A DNA stretch of 64,000 nt from Shinisaurus crocodilurus (GCA_021292165.1 CM037880.1:211248942-211312941); one strand, 5' to 3'. Shown: positions 43,105 through 54,359, counted from the first letter of the stretch. The notes: generated by a model not told the origin, from the letters alone. Numbers and translations: made by a program.

Positions 43105-43700
43105 CTCTATTCCAAACAAATTTATTTATTTATTTATTTATTATTTTTTTGAATCGCCCATCTGGCCAGTCATCCGGCTACTCTGAGAGATGTACAGTCC
43201 AATAAAATACAAGGGGGAAAAAACAGAGTGTAAAACACAATTAAAAACAGTACAAAACTTAAAAATCCTACCCCACCCCATATTCCCGCCTGAAAAGCCA
43301 CATTTTTAATGCCCAGAGGAAGCTAATCAAGGAAGGGGCATGGTGGAGGTCATTGGGAGAGAGTTCCATAAATTGGGGGCTGCCACAGAAAAGGCCCTCC
43401 TCCTAGTCACCACCAGCCTGGTTTCTCTGGCTGATGGGACAGGGAGAAGGCCATCTGTGGCAGACCTTGTTGAGCGGCCTACTTGATGTTGCTGGAGGCG
43501 CTCGAGATAATAACTGGACCGGAGCCATACAGGGTTTTAAAGGTCAACACCAACACCTTGAATTCGGCTCGGCAAACAACTGGTAGCCAGTGCAACTCTT
43601 TGAGCACTGGAGTGATGTGATCACGCCGGCGGCAGCCTTTAACCAGGCGAGCTGCTGCATTCTGTACCAGCTGCAACTTCCGAACCGACTTCCAGGGAAT
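43105..43700 (-). pseudogene. L2 LINE, ORF2 C-terminus and 3' UTR
   Basis: Minus frame 43479-43676 reads MQLVQNAAARLVKGCRRRDHITPVLKELHWLPVVCRAEFKVL, the strongest L2 signature here. Downstream the frame decays. The 3' end has a (TTTA)n tail near 43105. Confidence 0.9.
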
Positions 43701-43820
43701 AAGTAAGAGGTTTCTCTTAGGAATGGGGCAACGTGGGAGAGATTCAAAGCACCATTAGTTGGCAGTTAAATGTTCAGATTATGTGTCCATTAGCAAGGAT
43801 ATCTTTCAGAATCACTGTAG

Positions 43821-44076
43821 GAGCCAGTGTGGTGTAGTGGTTAGAGTGCTGGACTGGGACTCGGGAGATCTGGGTTCTAGTCCCCACTTGGCCATGAAGC
43901 TCACTGGGTGACTTTGGGCCAATCACTGGCTCTCAGTCTAACCTACCTCACAGGGTTGTTGTGAGGATAAAATGGAGAGGAGGAGGAGGAGGATTATGTA
44001 AGCCACCTCGGGTTCCTTGCAGGAAAAATGGTGAGATATAAATATAATAAATGAATGAATAAATAAATAAAATATT
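43821..44076 (+). mobile_element. Sauria-type SINE, full length
   Basis: GAGCCAGTGTGGTGTAGTGG head, GGTTCTAGTCC box B, complete body, tail GAGATATAAATATAATAAATG and (AATA)n. Its tail runs into another LINE tail at 44078. Confidence 0.93.
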
Positions 44077-44077
44077 T

Positions 44078-44240
44078 TATTTTATTTTATTTATTTATTT
44101 ATTTCATTTTAATACCGCCCAATAGCCGAAGCTCTCTGGGTGGTTTACAGCAATTAACAAGGCAGTCCCTGCCCGCAGGCTTACAATCTAAAAAGACACG
44201 ACACACAAGGAAAAAGGAATGGGGAGGGAAGAAGGGGGAA
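44078..44240 (-). mobile_element. LINE 3' end, L2-like
   Basis: (TTTA)n, then ATACCGCCCAATAGCCGAAG and ACAAGGCAGTCCCTGCCCGC, then AATCTAAAAAGACACGACAC. The same blocks occur at 55655-55840, which shows a dispersed family whose 3' end is common in this genome. Confidence 0.6.
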
Positions 44241-44446
44241 TATTAATTCATCCTTCTGGCAGGGCTGGTAGAATGGCCCTGCACTCCTTCTCATCTCCCT
44301 CCTCTCAGCCTGCTGGAATGGCCGCTGTGGTGACAGTTGAGGGAGGAGGAGCCATCATCATGAGGGAGGCCTCTCAGCATATGGCCCATATGTTTTACTT
44401 GGTTCTCACTGGCTATAATTAAATGGGCAATTCTGAGCTTGTTATA

Positions 44447-44474
44447 GTGTGTGTGTGTGTGTGTGTGTGTGTGT
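44447..44474. repeat. (GT)n microsatellite
   Basis: About 14 uninterrupted GT units. Confidence 0.95.
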
Positions 44475-44727
44475 ACATAAATATATAGGGAGAGGGAGGG
44501 AGGGAGAAAGATCTTTATTTACAAGTATACAAGAATAAGGGCACAATCGATCCCCATGACTTGCTGGTGAATGATTGGAGTAGTAGGACTTTTTCCTGTC
44601 TGAACATGCGTAGGATTGCACCTAAATCAATTAGCAGAGATAGACAAGGATCCAAACAGAACCATGCATATACACAGAAGGGTTTCCCTTCTGTTGGCAG
44701 TCCCTCATATCTAACAATACAATAGCC

Positions 44728-45305
44728 GAGCAGCCCTGCTGGATCAGTCCAAAGGCCTATCTGATCCATTATCATGTTTTCCAACATGGTCAACCAGATG
44801 CCCCTGGGAATCCCCCATGGAGGACATGAGGCCAATAGTCTTCTCTCACTCTTGTTCTCCAGCAACTGGGAAGCAAATGTGGTGAACAACAACAAAAAAA
44901 AAGAAACACAAACTTTGGCAAAGGAAATGCAAGCAGACAACAATGCATGTGGGGCAAGGGGGAAGAACTTGGGGTTGCCTCTGAATACCAGGTGCTGAAG
45001 AACAACTGCAAGAGGTGGCTACTGTCTTGCCTGTGTCCTACTTGTGTGCTTCTCATAGGCATCTGGTAGACCACTGTTCGAAACAGGATACTGGGCTAGC
45101 TAGGCCTTTGGTCTGATCCAGCAGAGCTCTCCTTATGTTCTTATGGTGTTCAAAGACCTACTGCTTCTAAACTGGTAGCCATCATGAGTAGCCTTATCTT
45201 CCATGAAGGCATTAGTCTAGTCCCATTTTAAAGTCATCTACGCTAGTGGCCATCACCACATCTTGTGGCACTGTGAATTCCATAGGTTAACTGCACTGTG
45301 GAAGG
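44728..45305 (-). mobile_element. CR1 3' region interrupted by an opposite CR1
   Basis: Minus copy: 44728-44872 (CCTGCTGGATCAGTCC...CCAGCAACTGGGAA) continues at about 45150-45305 (AACTGGTAGCCATCATGAGT...GTGGCACTGTGAATTCC). Between lies plus-strand CR1 (about 44880-45147) ending CTCCTTATGTTCTTATGG. Confidence 0.75.
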
Positions 45306-45309
45306 TCCC

Positions 45310-46250
45310 CAAATCTTCAGGAGCAGCAGGGGTCAAAGGGGGACCATAGCACAGTAGCAGGGCATCTTCTTGGATGGAACAGGAACCAGGTTCAATCTCC
45401 AACATCTCCAGTGGGGGAGGGGGGAAGGATCAAGTAGCAGATGATGAGAAAAGGGTCTTTGCCTGAGACCCTGGAAAGTGTCTGTCAGTCGGAGTAGAAG
45501 GTAATGGGCTGGAATGTAAAAATACCCTGACCCTAACTTGGTATAGGGCAGCTTCCTAAGTCTATTTGGAATGCCATGTCACCTGATGGTTTTAAAGCAT
45601 TGTACACCGCCTTGGTGGCTTTTTAGCAGATAAGGCAGTATATAAGTGTTAATAATAAATAATAAATAGCACCCACCACATTTTGATTGTAATCCCATGT
45701 GTGGGTCAAGAAGCGTGTATCCGTCTTCTGCTACTTGAGACTTTCATGCATTCTTTTATCATTTATTTTTGTTTCTAAGTACTGAGACTTGCCCAGAGCT
45801 GGTACGGAACTGGACAAAACAAACAAATGCAGCTGCCACTAATGATCTCTTGCATCTGTTTAATTTAGCAAAGGGGGGGGGGGAGAACGACACCAAGGCT
45901 ATTATGCTTCATTGTTGTTGTTATCCTCATTCCTATTGTTTCTCTTCTTTTCACTGCCTTTTTAAAACACACACACCATATGTATATCCACATTAACGTT
46001 CCCTCATGAACATTCTGAGGTTTTTCTATCCCTTTCTCCCAAGCAGGCTTATTTGAAAAAAGAGATATGCTTTCCCTTGGAACGCTGAGTGCCTTGCTAA
46101 TGGAGCTATATTGAAAAGTCAGCTCACTTATCCTTGTACTTTTTCTATCCTGGGGGTGGGGAGGGAATGTAGGTTTCATTATTTGTTTGACCTCTTTCTA
46201 CGGTGCCCATATGAACGGTCCTGCCCACATGGTTGGGTCATTTAAACATT
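45310..46250. other. No gene; possible LINE tail at 45590-45665
   Basis: TGTACACCGCCTTGGTGGC with following TTAATAATAAATAATAAAT looks like a plus-strand L2-like tail. The rest is unassigned; poly-G at 45874-45883. Confidence 0.35.
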
Positions 46251-46254
46251 CTCC

Positions 46255-46370
46255 CCAGGGAAATGCTCACAGATTTGGTTTCTAGACCCCTCACCATCCT
46301 GGTCGCCCTCCTCTGGACCTTCACTCATTTAAAATGTGGGGTACAGAACTGGACACGGTGCTACTCAAGG
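46255..46370 (-). mobile_element. CR1 fragment, left part
   Basis: CCTCCTCTGGACCTTCACTC and GGGTACAGAACTGGACACGG follow CR1 in reverse. Its continuation appears at 47440-47562, after a block that includes the GAGTC hAT element. Confidence 0.6.
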
Positions 46371-46538
46371 TTTTTGAGGGCCCTTGGGCAAGGCCCCTTC
46401 AATGGGCCCATCCTACGCTGAGTCTACCTTCTCACCACCATTGTCACCAGCTGTTCTTGCGGGTCCTCCTCTTTGTCATCATTGACAAAGCAGAAAGCCA
46501 GTGAGCACATGGGCAGTGGCATCCATTACTCCTCCTTC

Positions 46539-47329
46539 CAGGGATGTTGAAGAGTCCTTGGTCTCGAGTCACGAGTCGAGTCACGAGTCTTTGGACCCGA
46601 GTCTCGAGTCCGAGTCCGAGTCCTTGGTCCAAAATGGTGACTCACGAGTCACGAGTCCTGAGTCACTCCCAAAACTGACTCCACGAGTCCCTATTAAAAT
46701 CAATGGGGTTTCCCCCCAACAAAATAAGGCTACTTCAGATGTGTGGCTTAAATAAATTCTAGGCACAAGTGTGCCTTTTTATTTCAAAACTCTGCAACTG
46801 ATTTTGGCAAGAACAGACCAGGCAGACAAACCCAAAATAACCAGGCAGGCAGAGGAGGCAGGGAACCCCAAAACAGGCAGGCAGGCAGGCAGAGGCCTTT
46901 GTCTTGGACAATTCAACTGTTGAACAGGTCAATAAGAGACCAGGCAGGCAGAGGAGGCTGGGAACCCCAAACAGGCAGGCAGAGGCAGCCAAACCCAAAA
47001 TGTCTGACCCTAACCCCAACCCCCCACAACAACACATCAATCAAAATAAATCTCAACACATCGTTGGGGCTGCGCTCCTGGTAGCTGTCCATAGTGGCTG
47101 AGCAGCGGCGCGCCTCGCTTCCATGCGCTCTTCACCAGTGATCGCGCTCCTTCTGGCACAGCCAGAAGACTTGTCAACAGCCCAGGGATGTTGACGAGTC
47201 CTTGGTCTCGAGTCCCGAGTCGAGTCTCGAGTCCCATTAAAAATATTGGGACTCAAGTCCGAGTCGAGTCAGAGGGGGGACTCAGTCCGACTCACGAGTC
47301 GAGTCCTCGAGTCCGAGTCCCCATCCCTG
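46539..47329. mobile_element. hAT element with GAGTC subterminal repeat arrays
   Basis: 791 bp, ends CAGGGATG (46539-46546) and CATCCCTG (47322-47329). Flanks CCTCCTTC (46531-46538) and TCTCCTTC (47330-47337) match at 7 of 8. Both ends carry dense GAGTC/CGAGTC words (about 46552-46670 and 47191-47320), the type of short repeats hAT transposases bind. A second internal CAGGGATGTTGACGAGTCC begins at 47183. The middle has CAGGCAGGCAGAGG repeats but no transposase frame. Confidence 0.8.
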
Positions 47330-47857
47330 TCTCCTTCTCAGCACCACTATTATGTGGGCCAGAGCAAGAGGCAGGGAAACAAGCAGGTTGCAACGGAGAA
47401 GAGGAGGAGCAACTCCAGGGAGTTGCCAGTGTCTTGACACCAGGCCTGACAGTACTCCAGATGTGGTCTGACCAGTACAGAAGATAGTGGAACTACTATT
47501 TCTCATGTGAAGTGGATGCTGCACTTCTGTTTATGCAGCCAAAGTTAGCATTAGTTGCAGTGGCTTTAGGCATAAGAACAAAAGCCAATGCTGGATCAGA
47601 CCAAAATCCATCAAGTTCAGCATTCTGTTTTAAACAAAGGCCAACCAGATGTTTCTGGAAGTTCACAAACAGGTCATGAAGGCGGCAGCTTTTCTCTCTT
47701 TGCCTCCAAAAGACGGCATTGTTCAGAGGTATAAATATGGAAGTTCAACTTGGCTTCATGGCTTATTAGCATTGATAGACAGGTTCTCCCCTTTTAATGC
47801 TATCTAAGTCAGTGGCCATCATCACAGCTTGTGGTAGTGAATTCTACATGCATTCTT

Positions 47858-48485
47858 AGGGATGGATAACTCTGTCAATCTTGGTTCCTCTCAGTTTCTC
47901 ATTTTTCCAATCTTCAGTTCATCCTGAACTTTGAAGTTTTAAAAAATTGCATGAAAATTCATATGCATGTTTTGTCTGCATTTCTCCTAATGTCTGCATT
48001 TTTGTATGGAATTTTCCCCAATTTTCATTAATGTACACATTTTTGTGTACACGTTTCCCTAATAACATTTTATACCATTTTTTGGTTGGAGAACTCAATT
48101 CCGAAATTCAGAAAAGTATGGATTTTGAAGTATGTCTGAGTTTTGGTTCATGCATTTGTTCAAAAATATGAAATTAGGCGAGTTTATTTATTTATTACAT
48201 TTATACTCCACTTTTTTTCCTGCAAGGAGCCCAAGGCGGCTTATATAATCCTCATCCTCCTCTCCATTTTATCCTCACAACAACCCTGTGAGGTAGGTTA
48301 GGCTGAGAGTCAGGGACTGGCCCAAAGTCACCCAGTGAGTTTCATGGCCGAGCGGGGACTAGAACCCGGATCTCCTGAATCCCAGTCCAGCACTCTCACC
48401 ACTACGCCACACTGGCTCTCAAGTTCTCATTAAAATGAGATCCAAACAACTTTCTCCCCCATAATGCTGATAGGGATGCAATATG
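47858..48485. mobile_element. AT-rich insert 1 with nested SINE
   Basis: Contains TTTTGTATGGAATTTTCCCC, TGTACACATTTTTGTGTACA and TTGGTTGGAGAACTC. Holds a minus Sauria SINE (48183-48422). CR1 sequence AGTGAATTC repeats at both edges (about 47832 and 48497), suggesting a duplication of roughly 14 bp with 2 mismatches. Confidence 0.5.
48183..48422 (-). mobile_element. Sauria-type SINE, full length
   Basis: Minus strand. (TTTA)n tail at 48183, body complete, head complement of GAGAGCCAGTGTGGCGTAG at 48422. Nested in AT-rich insert 1, which is itself nested in CR1. Confidence 0.92.
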
Positions 48486-48629
48486 CATGCGGCAGTGAAT
48501 TCCATTTTCATTTTATAAAGAATTATTTTTCCTTTGTCCATCCTGACTTTCCTGATAAAAACCAGTTTCATTCACAGTTCTTGCACTATGAGTGAAGGTG
48601 AAAATTTTCTATCTACTCTCTCCAATAAG

Positions 48630-49080
48630 GATGGCTGAATCTATGGTTTACAGTTTCTCTCTGTTTCTAATTTTTTTCCGGTTTATGTTGGAAGTTCATC
48701 ATCCTGAACTTTGAGAATTTTTCCAATCTTAAATTGGTTTAGTTCACATTAAAAACGTGCATGAAATGTGTATACATTCCTACCAACATATGCATTTTGT
48801 AAGCAATTTTGTCTAATATGAACATTGTTGCAAGTAATTTTCCTAATATAACGAACTTTTTTTGAATATGTCTATTAATGTATGTATTTTTGTGTGCACT
48901 TTCCCTCCATAATCCCCTTTTTGTATGCATTCTTTGACTGGAGAACTCCACTGCAAAATTCAGGAAATTGTGAATTTCAGAGGATAACTGAATTTTATTT
49001 GCAAATTGGTTTGAAAATTGCAAAATTAGGTAAATTCATATTAAAATGAGAACTGAGCAAAGTCTCCCCTATCCCAACCC
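48630..49080. mobile_element. AT-rich insert 2, relative of insert 1
   Basis: Matches insert 1 in order: CATCCTGAACTTTGA, GCATGAAA, ATTAATGTATGTATTTTTGTG, GACTGGAGAACTCC, AAATTAGGTAAATTCATATT. About 450 bp without the SINE. Superfamily unknown. Confidence 0.6.
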
Positions 49081-49409
49081 TCCAATTATATTAATGCCCA
49101 TCATGTCCCCCCAACCCACAGTTCTCTTCCAATGAGCTAAAATACCTCAAACATTTTTGCCTTTCCTCCTAAGGATGGGACTACACCTCTTTGATCATTC
49201 TGCTTGACCTACTCTGTTAATCTTTTCGAACTCTATGAAGTCCTTTTTTGAGATGGGGCAAATCAAACTGTAATCATTCCAAATGTAGCTGCGCCATATC
49301 TGAGAACATTACAATGCGTACCCTTATTATTTTCAGCCTCTTTCCTAATCATTCCTAGTATGGCATCTGCCTTTTTCACTGCCATTGCACATGCTGGGAA
49401 TGTTTTATT

Positions 49410-49540
49410 CTTACATTTATTTATTTGTATTCCATTTATATCCCGCCTTTTTTCCTCTTGCAAGGAAGTAAAGGCAGCTTACATGGTCCTCCTCTTCCTC
49501 TCCATTTTATCCTCGCAACAACCCTGTGAAGTAGGTTATC
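49410..49540 (-). mobile_element. Sauria-type SINE, tail part only
   Basis: TTTATATCCCGCC, TCTTGCAAGGAAG and TTATCCTCGCAACAACCCTG on the plus strand. The head is missing. Lies inside CR1. Confidence 0.7.
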
Positions 49541-49990
49541 TTGTCATTGAACTCTGCACTGCACTCCCCAGGTCTTTTTCCTTAATCATCACTGTCAATT
49601 TGGGGCTATTGTGGATCACTATCCCTCCAATGATACATAATAATAATAATGTGACATGATGTGTGGGGTGGGGGGGGGTAAGAATTTGTCAGAGCACCTA
49701 CTTTCCACATCATCCATCCCACCAAACAAGTCCAGTCCAATTCAGGAACGCAGCAATAGCTTTCATTCAGCTTCAGAGTTCTGTTACTTGGTGGATACAT
49801 GTCATTTTTCTGATTTGAAGCATGAGCCCACAGGGCTCAGTGCAGCAAAGCAGGCCCGATGTTGCAGGACCTAGGAGAGCTCCTGGTGAGCAATTTGCTT
49901 CAACAAGGCCTGAGACCAGACTGAAGTTTCAATCCAGAATCCCTTCCTCAGACTCCACCCCTTCCTACTAAGTGCAACAGGCCTTAAAGC

Positions 49991-50124
49991 AGTGTTCTCC
50001 AACCTTGGGTCCCCAGATGTTTTTGGCCTACAACTCCCAGCATGCCCCAGCCAGCATAGCTGGCTGGGGCATGCTGGGAGTTGTAGGCCAAAAACATCTG
50101 GGGACCCAAGGTTGGAGAACACTG
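49991..50124. mobile_element. hAT foldback MITE, GTGTTCTCC subfamily
   Basis: 134-bp almost perfect palindrome with ends CAGTGTTCTCC and GGAGAACACTG, perfect 8-bp flanks CCTTAAAG (49983-49990, 50125-50132). It looks the youngest of the MITEs because the arms hardly differ. Confidence 0.95.
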
Positions 50125-50230
50125 CCTTAAAGGGACAGGCCTCTGGCCTCGAGCCTGGCACTGCTCTCTACCCAAGAGCTCATGCCAGGCATGCTGTGAG
50201 CATTGGTGCACTGACTCCGTGGATTGTGGA

Positions 50231-50874
50231 TGTCACGCCCCCCCACACACACACACACGGGAGGAATTCTCCTCCTCTGAGGAGCTAATGCTCCCAGAGA
50301 GAGATGACGCCATGCAACCACACGTATCAGGAGACCTGGGGGAGCATGGATGCTTGGGGGAGAGGACAGATGGGCCCATTGCTGCAGTGGGAGGGGAGTT
50401 CTGAGGCTGAGTGACCACCCAGTCCCAGAAAGCGTTGCCACCTTAAGAGGCAAATCAATAGGGCTTCTTTAAGAAGAAGTACCTGACTCCAAAGAAGGAC
50501 ACCTGAAGAGGAGGGAACTCCTAAGAAGCAAGGCTTGTAATGTACGGCAGCTGACCCTTGGCTGGGACTCAGGAGGCTCTTTTCTGAAAACAATGCCGCT
50601 GCTTCAACTGCAGCATACTGTGTAGCCTGAATTTGACTTCTGTTTGGACCTCCGTGCTATTGAACTTTTGACTTCCACCTGATGCTGCCTTTTGGACTTT
50701 TATTCTACTTGACTGATATCCCGTGCATTTGACCAAGGCTACTGCTCTGACTTCTCTCCGGGAAAGCCATATTCGCCCACTAAAACTGTGCTTGACTTTT
50801 GCTTGCTTGATTTCTCTTTTGTAATCAACTCTGTGTTTGCATAGCAATGAGCAGAAACTAGTTGGAGCAAGACA
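50231..50874 (+). mobile_element. Solo LTR, TGTCACG...GACA
   Basis: 644 bp, ends TGTCACGCC and GCAAGACA, perfect 5-bp duplication GTGGA (50226-50230, 50875-50879). The TGTC/GACA ends and 5-bp duplication suit Ty3/gypsy or ERV-like elements. It resembles 20558-21798 in its first bases and has an unremarkable promoter region. No internal genes. Sits 100 bp from a hAT MITE. Confidence 0.75.
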
Positions 50875-50992
50875 GTGGAGCTCTTTGAGATGGATGCGCT
50901 GGCCCAGTGCTAGAGCTAGGCTCAAGGGTCTCCTGCACCTTGGACTTGGAAGCACTGTGTCCACCTTATTTACTATTTGGTGGGATCTCTTT

Positions 50993-51160
50993 CATAGATT
51001 TCATAGATCATAGAGTTGGAAGGGGCCTACAAGGCCATTGAGTCCAACCCCCTGCTCAATGCAGGAAACTGGAGGAGGGGTCTCCCATCCAAGTCATAGC
51101 CAGCCTTGACCCTGCTTAGCTTTCCACGCTCAGACAAGCTGGGCCAGCGTAAGCCACAGG
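50993..51160 (-). mobile_element. 5S rRNA-headed SINE with CR1 tail, copy 3
   Basis: Plus strand begins TTTCATAGATTTCATAGATC, then CR1 tail GAGTTGGAAGGGGCCTACAA, linker, and complement of the 5S promoter (GGTCTCCCATCCAAG, CCCTGCTTAGCTTTCC). Extends to GCCAGCGTAAGCCACAGG. Confidence 0.88.
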
Positions 51161-51164
51161 AGCG

Positions 51165-52090
51165 GGCCAGGCTTCTGCCTGCCTTACCTGCTCATGCTGC
51201 CAGCCTCATCTGCAGGATTTGGGTTTGTCATCATCCTCCCCACTAGTATGCCCAGCCTGATTACCTCTTTTGCATCCTGCTCCATTTGGCTGCTTATTGG
51301 GTTTCTCTTCCCTCCTGTCTCTCTCTGTCATGCACTCTCTCTTTTCCATGCTGTCTGCTTTTGCTGTTCCCTTCTTGCATGTCTCTGCTGTATCTCTCTC
51401 TCACACACACGCACACACACCTTCCCTCCAAGCATCTGCTCCTCTTCATCTCCTCTCCTCAGCATTCCCCCAGCATTTAAATGGCCTTGTGCCTCTGTTC
51501 CCAATCCTCCAAACAGCGGATCAGCATTCCGACATCCGGGTTAGTCTGCGGGCCTCCAGAGCATACCCTTTGTACGTATGTGGTATGGGTGTTGGCTGCC
51601 AGAGCCCACAGCCAGTCCCCGAATGGCTTGTCGTCCTGTCACCACTCGTCACCTCTCTCTCTCAGGTGACGAGTGGCAATAAATGTCCCTGGGAGTGTAA
51701 TAATGTCGTGTTTGGCAGTACACTACAAGGTGACTCACACGGGCCTGCCTTGAATTAATGGAGTTCACTTAGAGAGGGCAGAGTTTCCCTGATCTCTTTT
51801 AATTGTTTGTGCTGGGACTCTCCAAAGAAGGTCAGAGAACCAGATACTCAAGCTTTGCCCAGATTAGAAACAAAATGCCTGCTAATTTGCTAGGTGCTAC
51901 AGAGACAAATTGCAACAGCTTACATCATAACCAGGAAGATAAAATCTAGAGGGAACACAGATCACAGCAGGCTCCCTCGTTCTACTGCACTGCAAGGATC
52001 CTTAAGGTACACTACAGTACAATCTACAGTAGGTATTTATTCTTATCTAATCCAGAACATTTGTTGCCACACATGTTCTCCTTCACATGG
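51165..52090. other. No gene; (CA)n-like run at 51402-51420
   Basis: C/T-rich sequence gives overlapping frames of 60-160 codons without similarity. Nothing else seen. Confidence 0.35.
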
Positions 52091-52099
52091 ACATGTCAC

Positions 52100-52294
52100 C
52101 AGTGGAAGCTGGTGCCTCCAATGTCAGTGGGGCGATATATCCACTCCATGTTGTAGTCTGAACTTCTAAGGAGCTATCCATGGTGCTGAAACTACTTTGG
52201 GGTTTAGGGTTCAGCACCATGGTTGCTCCTTTAAAGTTCAGACTAAAACCCAGAGTGGATTAACCACTCCGCTGGAGCTGCCAGCTTCCACTGC
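52100..52294. mobile_element. hAT foldback element 'family C'
   Basis: 195 bp, ends CAGTGGAAGCTGGTGCC and GCCAGCTTCCACTG. Flanks CATGTCAC (52092-52099) and CGTGTAAC (52295-52302) match at 6 of 8. Confidence 0.85.
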
Positions 52295-52304
52295 GTGTAA
52301 CTGT

Positions 52305-53570
52305 CATGTATAAACATGTAACAACCAATGTGGGTCTTTGGGGGCCTTTAACCAGAGGTGTGTTGTGCACACAGTGGACCTAAGCACTCTGCTCTTCTTA
52401 AAATGGGGGATATGTATTGCTCAAAATGGGAAATTGGTTCCAATGCTCATTCAAAGTTCAAAAATATGAACATTTATCTTTTTGCAGTGTTTTGTTTTTA
52501 GCTGGTGAAAATGGTGGGTCACAGGAGCAGAAATGGGTGGATTTAGGAGAGGAAAAGAAATAGAGCAGGAGCAGCTGTAATAATAACCTGAGTTCAGAGG
52601 AAGGAGAACCCAAAGCATTTCTTTGTTGGTTGTCAAAATTAGAAAACCTCTGTGGGCAGACTAGTTCTGAATTACATGATTGGGGCAATGGCCTCATGCC
52701 ACGATGTACTTGTCCACAGGCATCCAAAAGAAAGGTGGCTAAGCCTTTATCGGGGGCCCTGGAGCCCCCACAATTTTGATTAAAAATAGATTTCATCGGA
52801 GAGCCTTCTCCTTAAAGCAGGGGTGGCAACTTTGAGGAGGGGATTCCAAGGACCACTTCCCACCCCCAGACCCCTGATAAGTTGTACTCCTGTCCCTGCC
52901 ACTATGCGGCATGGGGGGAAAAGTTATTTGCCACCAAATTTCACTGGCAAACCACTACGAAGACTTGAGAAGGGCAAATTTAGCTAGAAAACAAGGACAC
53001 ATCAGAGGATGGGCTGTGCATGCATCCCACAGCCTGACCGTTGCCATCCCTGCCATAGAGTATCCAATTAAATTCAGAGATTTAGCATTCAGCTAGAGAC
53101 TTTTCAGTAGCCACCTTTCGGTTCTTTAGGCTTCCTGCGAACCCAGTTCTACTCTTTGAGGCTCCGAACTGACAACTCCCACTTTGGTCACAGTCACTTT
53201 TCACATAGACATCAATGGAAGCTATTGAATTCTGGCGGGGGGGGGAAGAGAGGGAGATGAAAAGTGTGAGGGGCTCTGCTGGGGTGAGAGAGAGTCTCTT
53301 GCTCTCTGCCTCCCATTTGGAATGCTCATCATGCTAGACTTCTGGATGTCATAAGAACAAAGAAGCTGCTTTATACTGAGTCCATCAAACTCAGTACCTA
53401 CAGGAGAGGAGAAGGCCCGCATGACTAAGAGACATGAGTGCTGATGCTCATAGTATGGTTCATGGTTCCTTGGAACCAATTGTTTTGCCACAGGTTCCTC
53501 AAAGGGGATTGGCAAAGGTTCTTTGAAGGATTTCAGACCATAATAAATACTCCTCCAGGAAGTTGAAGCC
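52305..53570. other. No gene recognised
   Basis: Unassigned. 53350-53400 (CATAAGAACAAAGAAGCTGC) resembles the 3' end of another LINE in reverse, but only for 50 bp. Confidence 0.35.
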
Positions 53571-53574
53571 AAAC

Positions 53575-54350
53575 ATATTTATTGCAAAGCTGAGCATGAA
53601 ATACAACAATGCTATGCCTCCCTCCAAGTTCCCTGGTGGAAATCCCACCCCTTAGCTACACAGTCACTGTATTATTTCCAACCAACCCGAATGCTAGTTC
53701 CAGCAGCTCTCCGCCTAGGTATCAGCTTTCAGCGTTGGGGCTTCAGCAGGGCTCTCTGAACAGCTTCCTCTGCTCCTCCTTGCTCCTCCTTGCTCCTTCC
53801 GATTCTCCACCACTCCACCACTACACCACTACACACACACACACACACAACCACCACACTTCAGTCTGCATTTGCTGGTCTTAAATACCATTCTAGCACC
53901 AAGCCTCATGGGCTGCAGATCTTGTGCTTAATTGATAGCACCTGTGCTGTTGTGCAGTGTCATTCTTCTGGCCAGCAGCCAGGTCACACGTTACTGGAGA
54001 TTGCATCAGCCTGGCTAACAGCCAACTCACATGCTAGCAATTATAGCAAGGTCATGTTGCTATTACAGAGCATAATACAGAGTTATAGTGTAATACAGAG
54101 CATAATACAGTGTATAGTGTAATACAAAGCATAATACAGACCATCGAGGCAGGACTGTTGTGCAACACTGCACTCCTTGCCATCTTCCGCAACTTCCATT
54201 ACACCAATACGTCTGCATTACAGGTCCCCTTCTGGACACTTCCTGAGTTGGTAAGGCCCTGATGGTCTTGCCTGGAGCAGCACCCAAGAGCAGCAGCAGC
54301 AGCTGGAACAGACCAGGGCAGCTGAGCTTGATCACTATTTCAATTTCCCA
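53575..54350 (-). mobile_element. Possible minus-strand LTR sequence
   Basis: Minus strand has AATAAATATG near 53580, TATTTAAGAC near 53885 and GC-balanced sequence upstream, an LTR-like order. Includes an (AC)n run (53831-53849) and a 31-bp tandem repeat. Ends and duplication not found, so the call is weak. Confidence 0.3.
54062..54140. repeat. Tandem repeat, about 30-bp unit
   Basis: Units beginning ATACAGAGCATAATACAG occur 2.6 times with small length changes (31, 29 and about 19 bp). Confidence 0.9.
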
Positions 54351-54359
54351 CAATGCCCC

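Larger units (their letters stand above)
47440..49620 (-). mobile_element. CR1 LINE with three or more nested insertions
   Basis: CR1 pieces in two orders: 47440-47562 (ACTCCAGATGTGGTCTGACC) and a 3' region from 47570 (ATGCTGGATCAGACC) to 47857, then 48486-48625, then 49160-49415 (CATCTGCCTTTTTCACTGCC) and 49540-49620 (CAGGTCTTTTTCC). Gaps are filled by two related AT-rich inserts and a SINE fragment. No intact ORF2. Confidence 0.7.

Noticed and set aside
13675..50124. CRISPR-like repeats (CCAACCTTGGGTCCCCAGATG recurring)
   Set aside because: The recurring word is the arm of hAT foldback MITEs, dispersed and inverted, with target duplications; not an array, and the genome is eukaryotic.
53575..54350. 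Confident LTR call
   Set aside because: Poly(A) and TATA-like words are present on the minus strand, but I could not find TG/CA ends with a matching duplication, so it is kept only as a weak feature.
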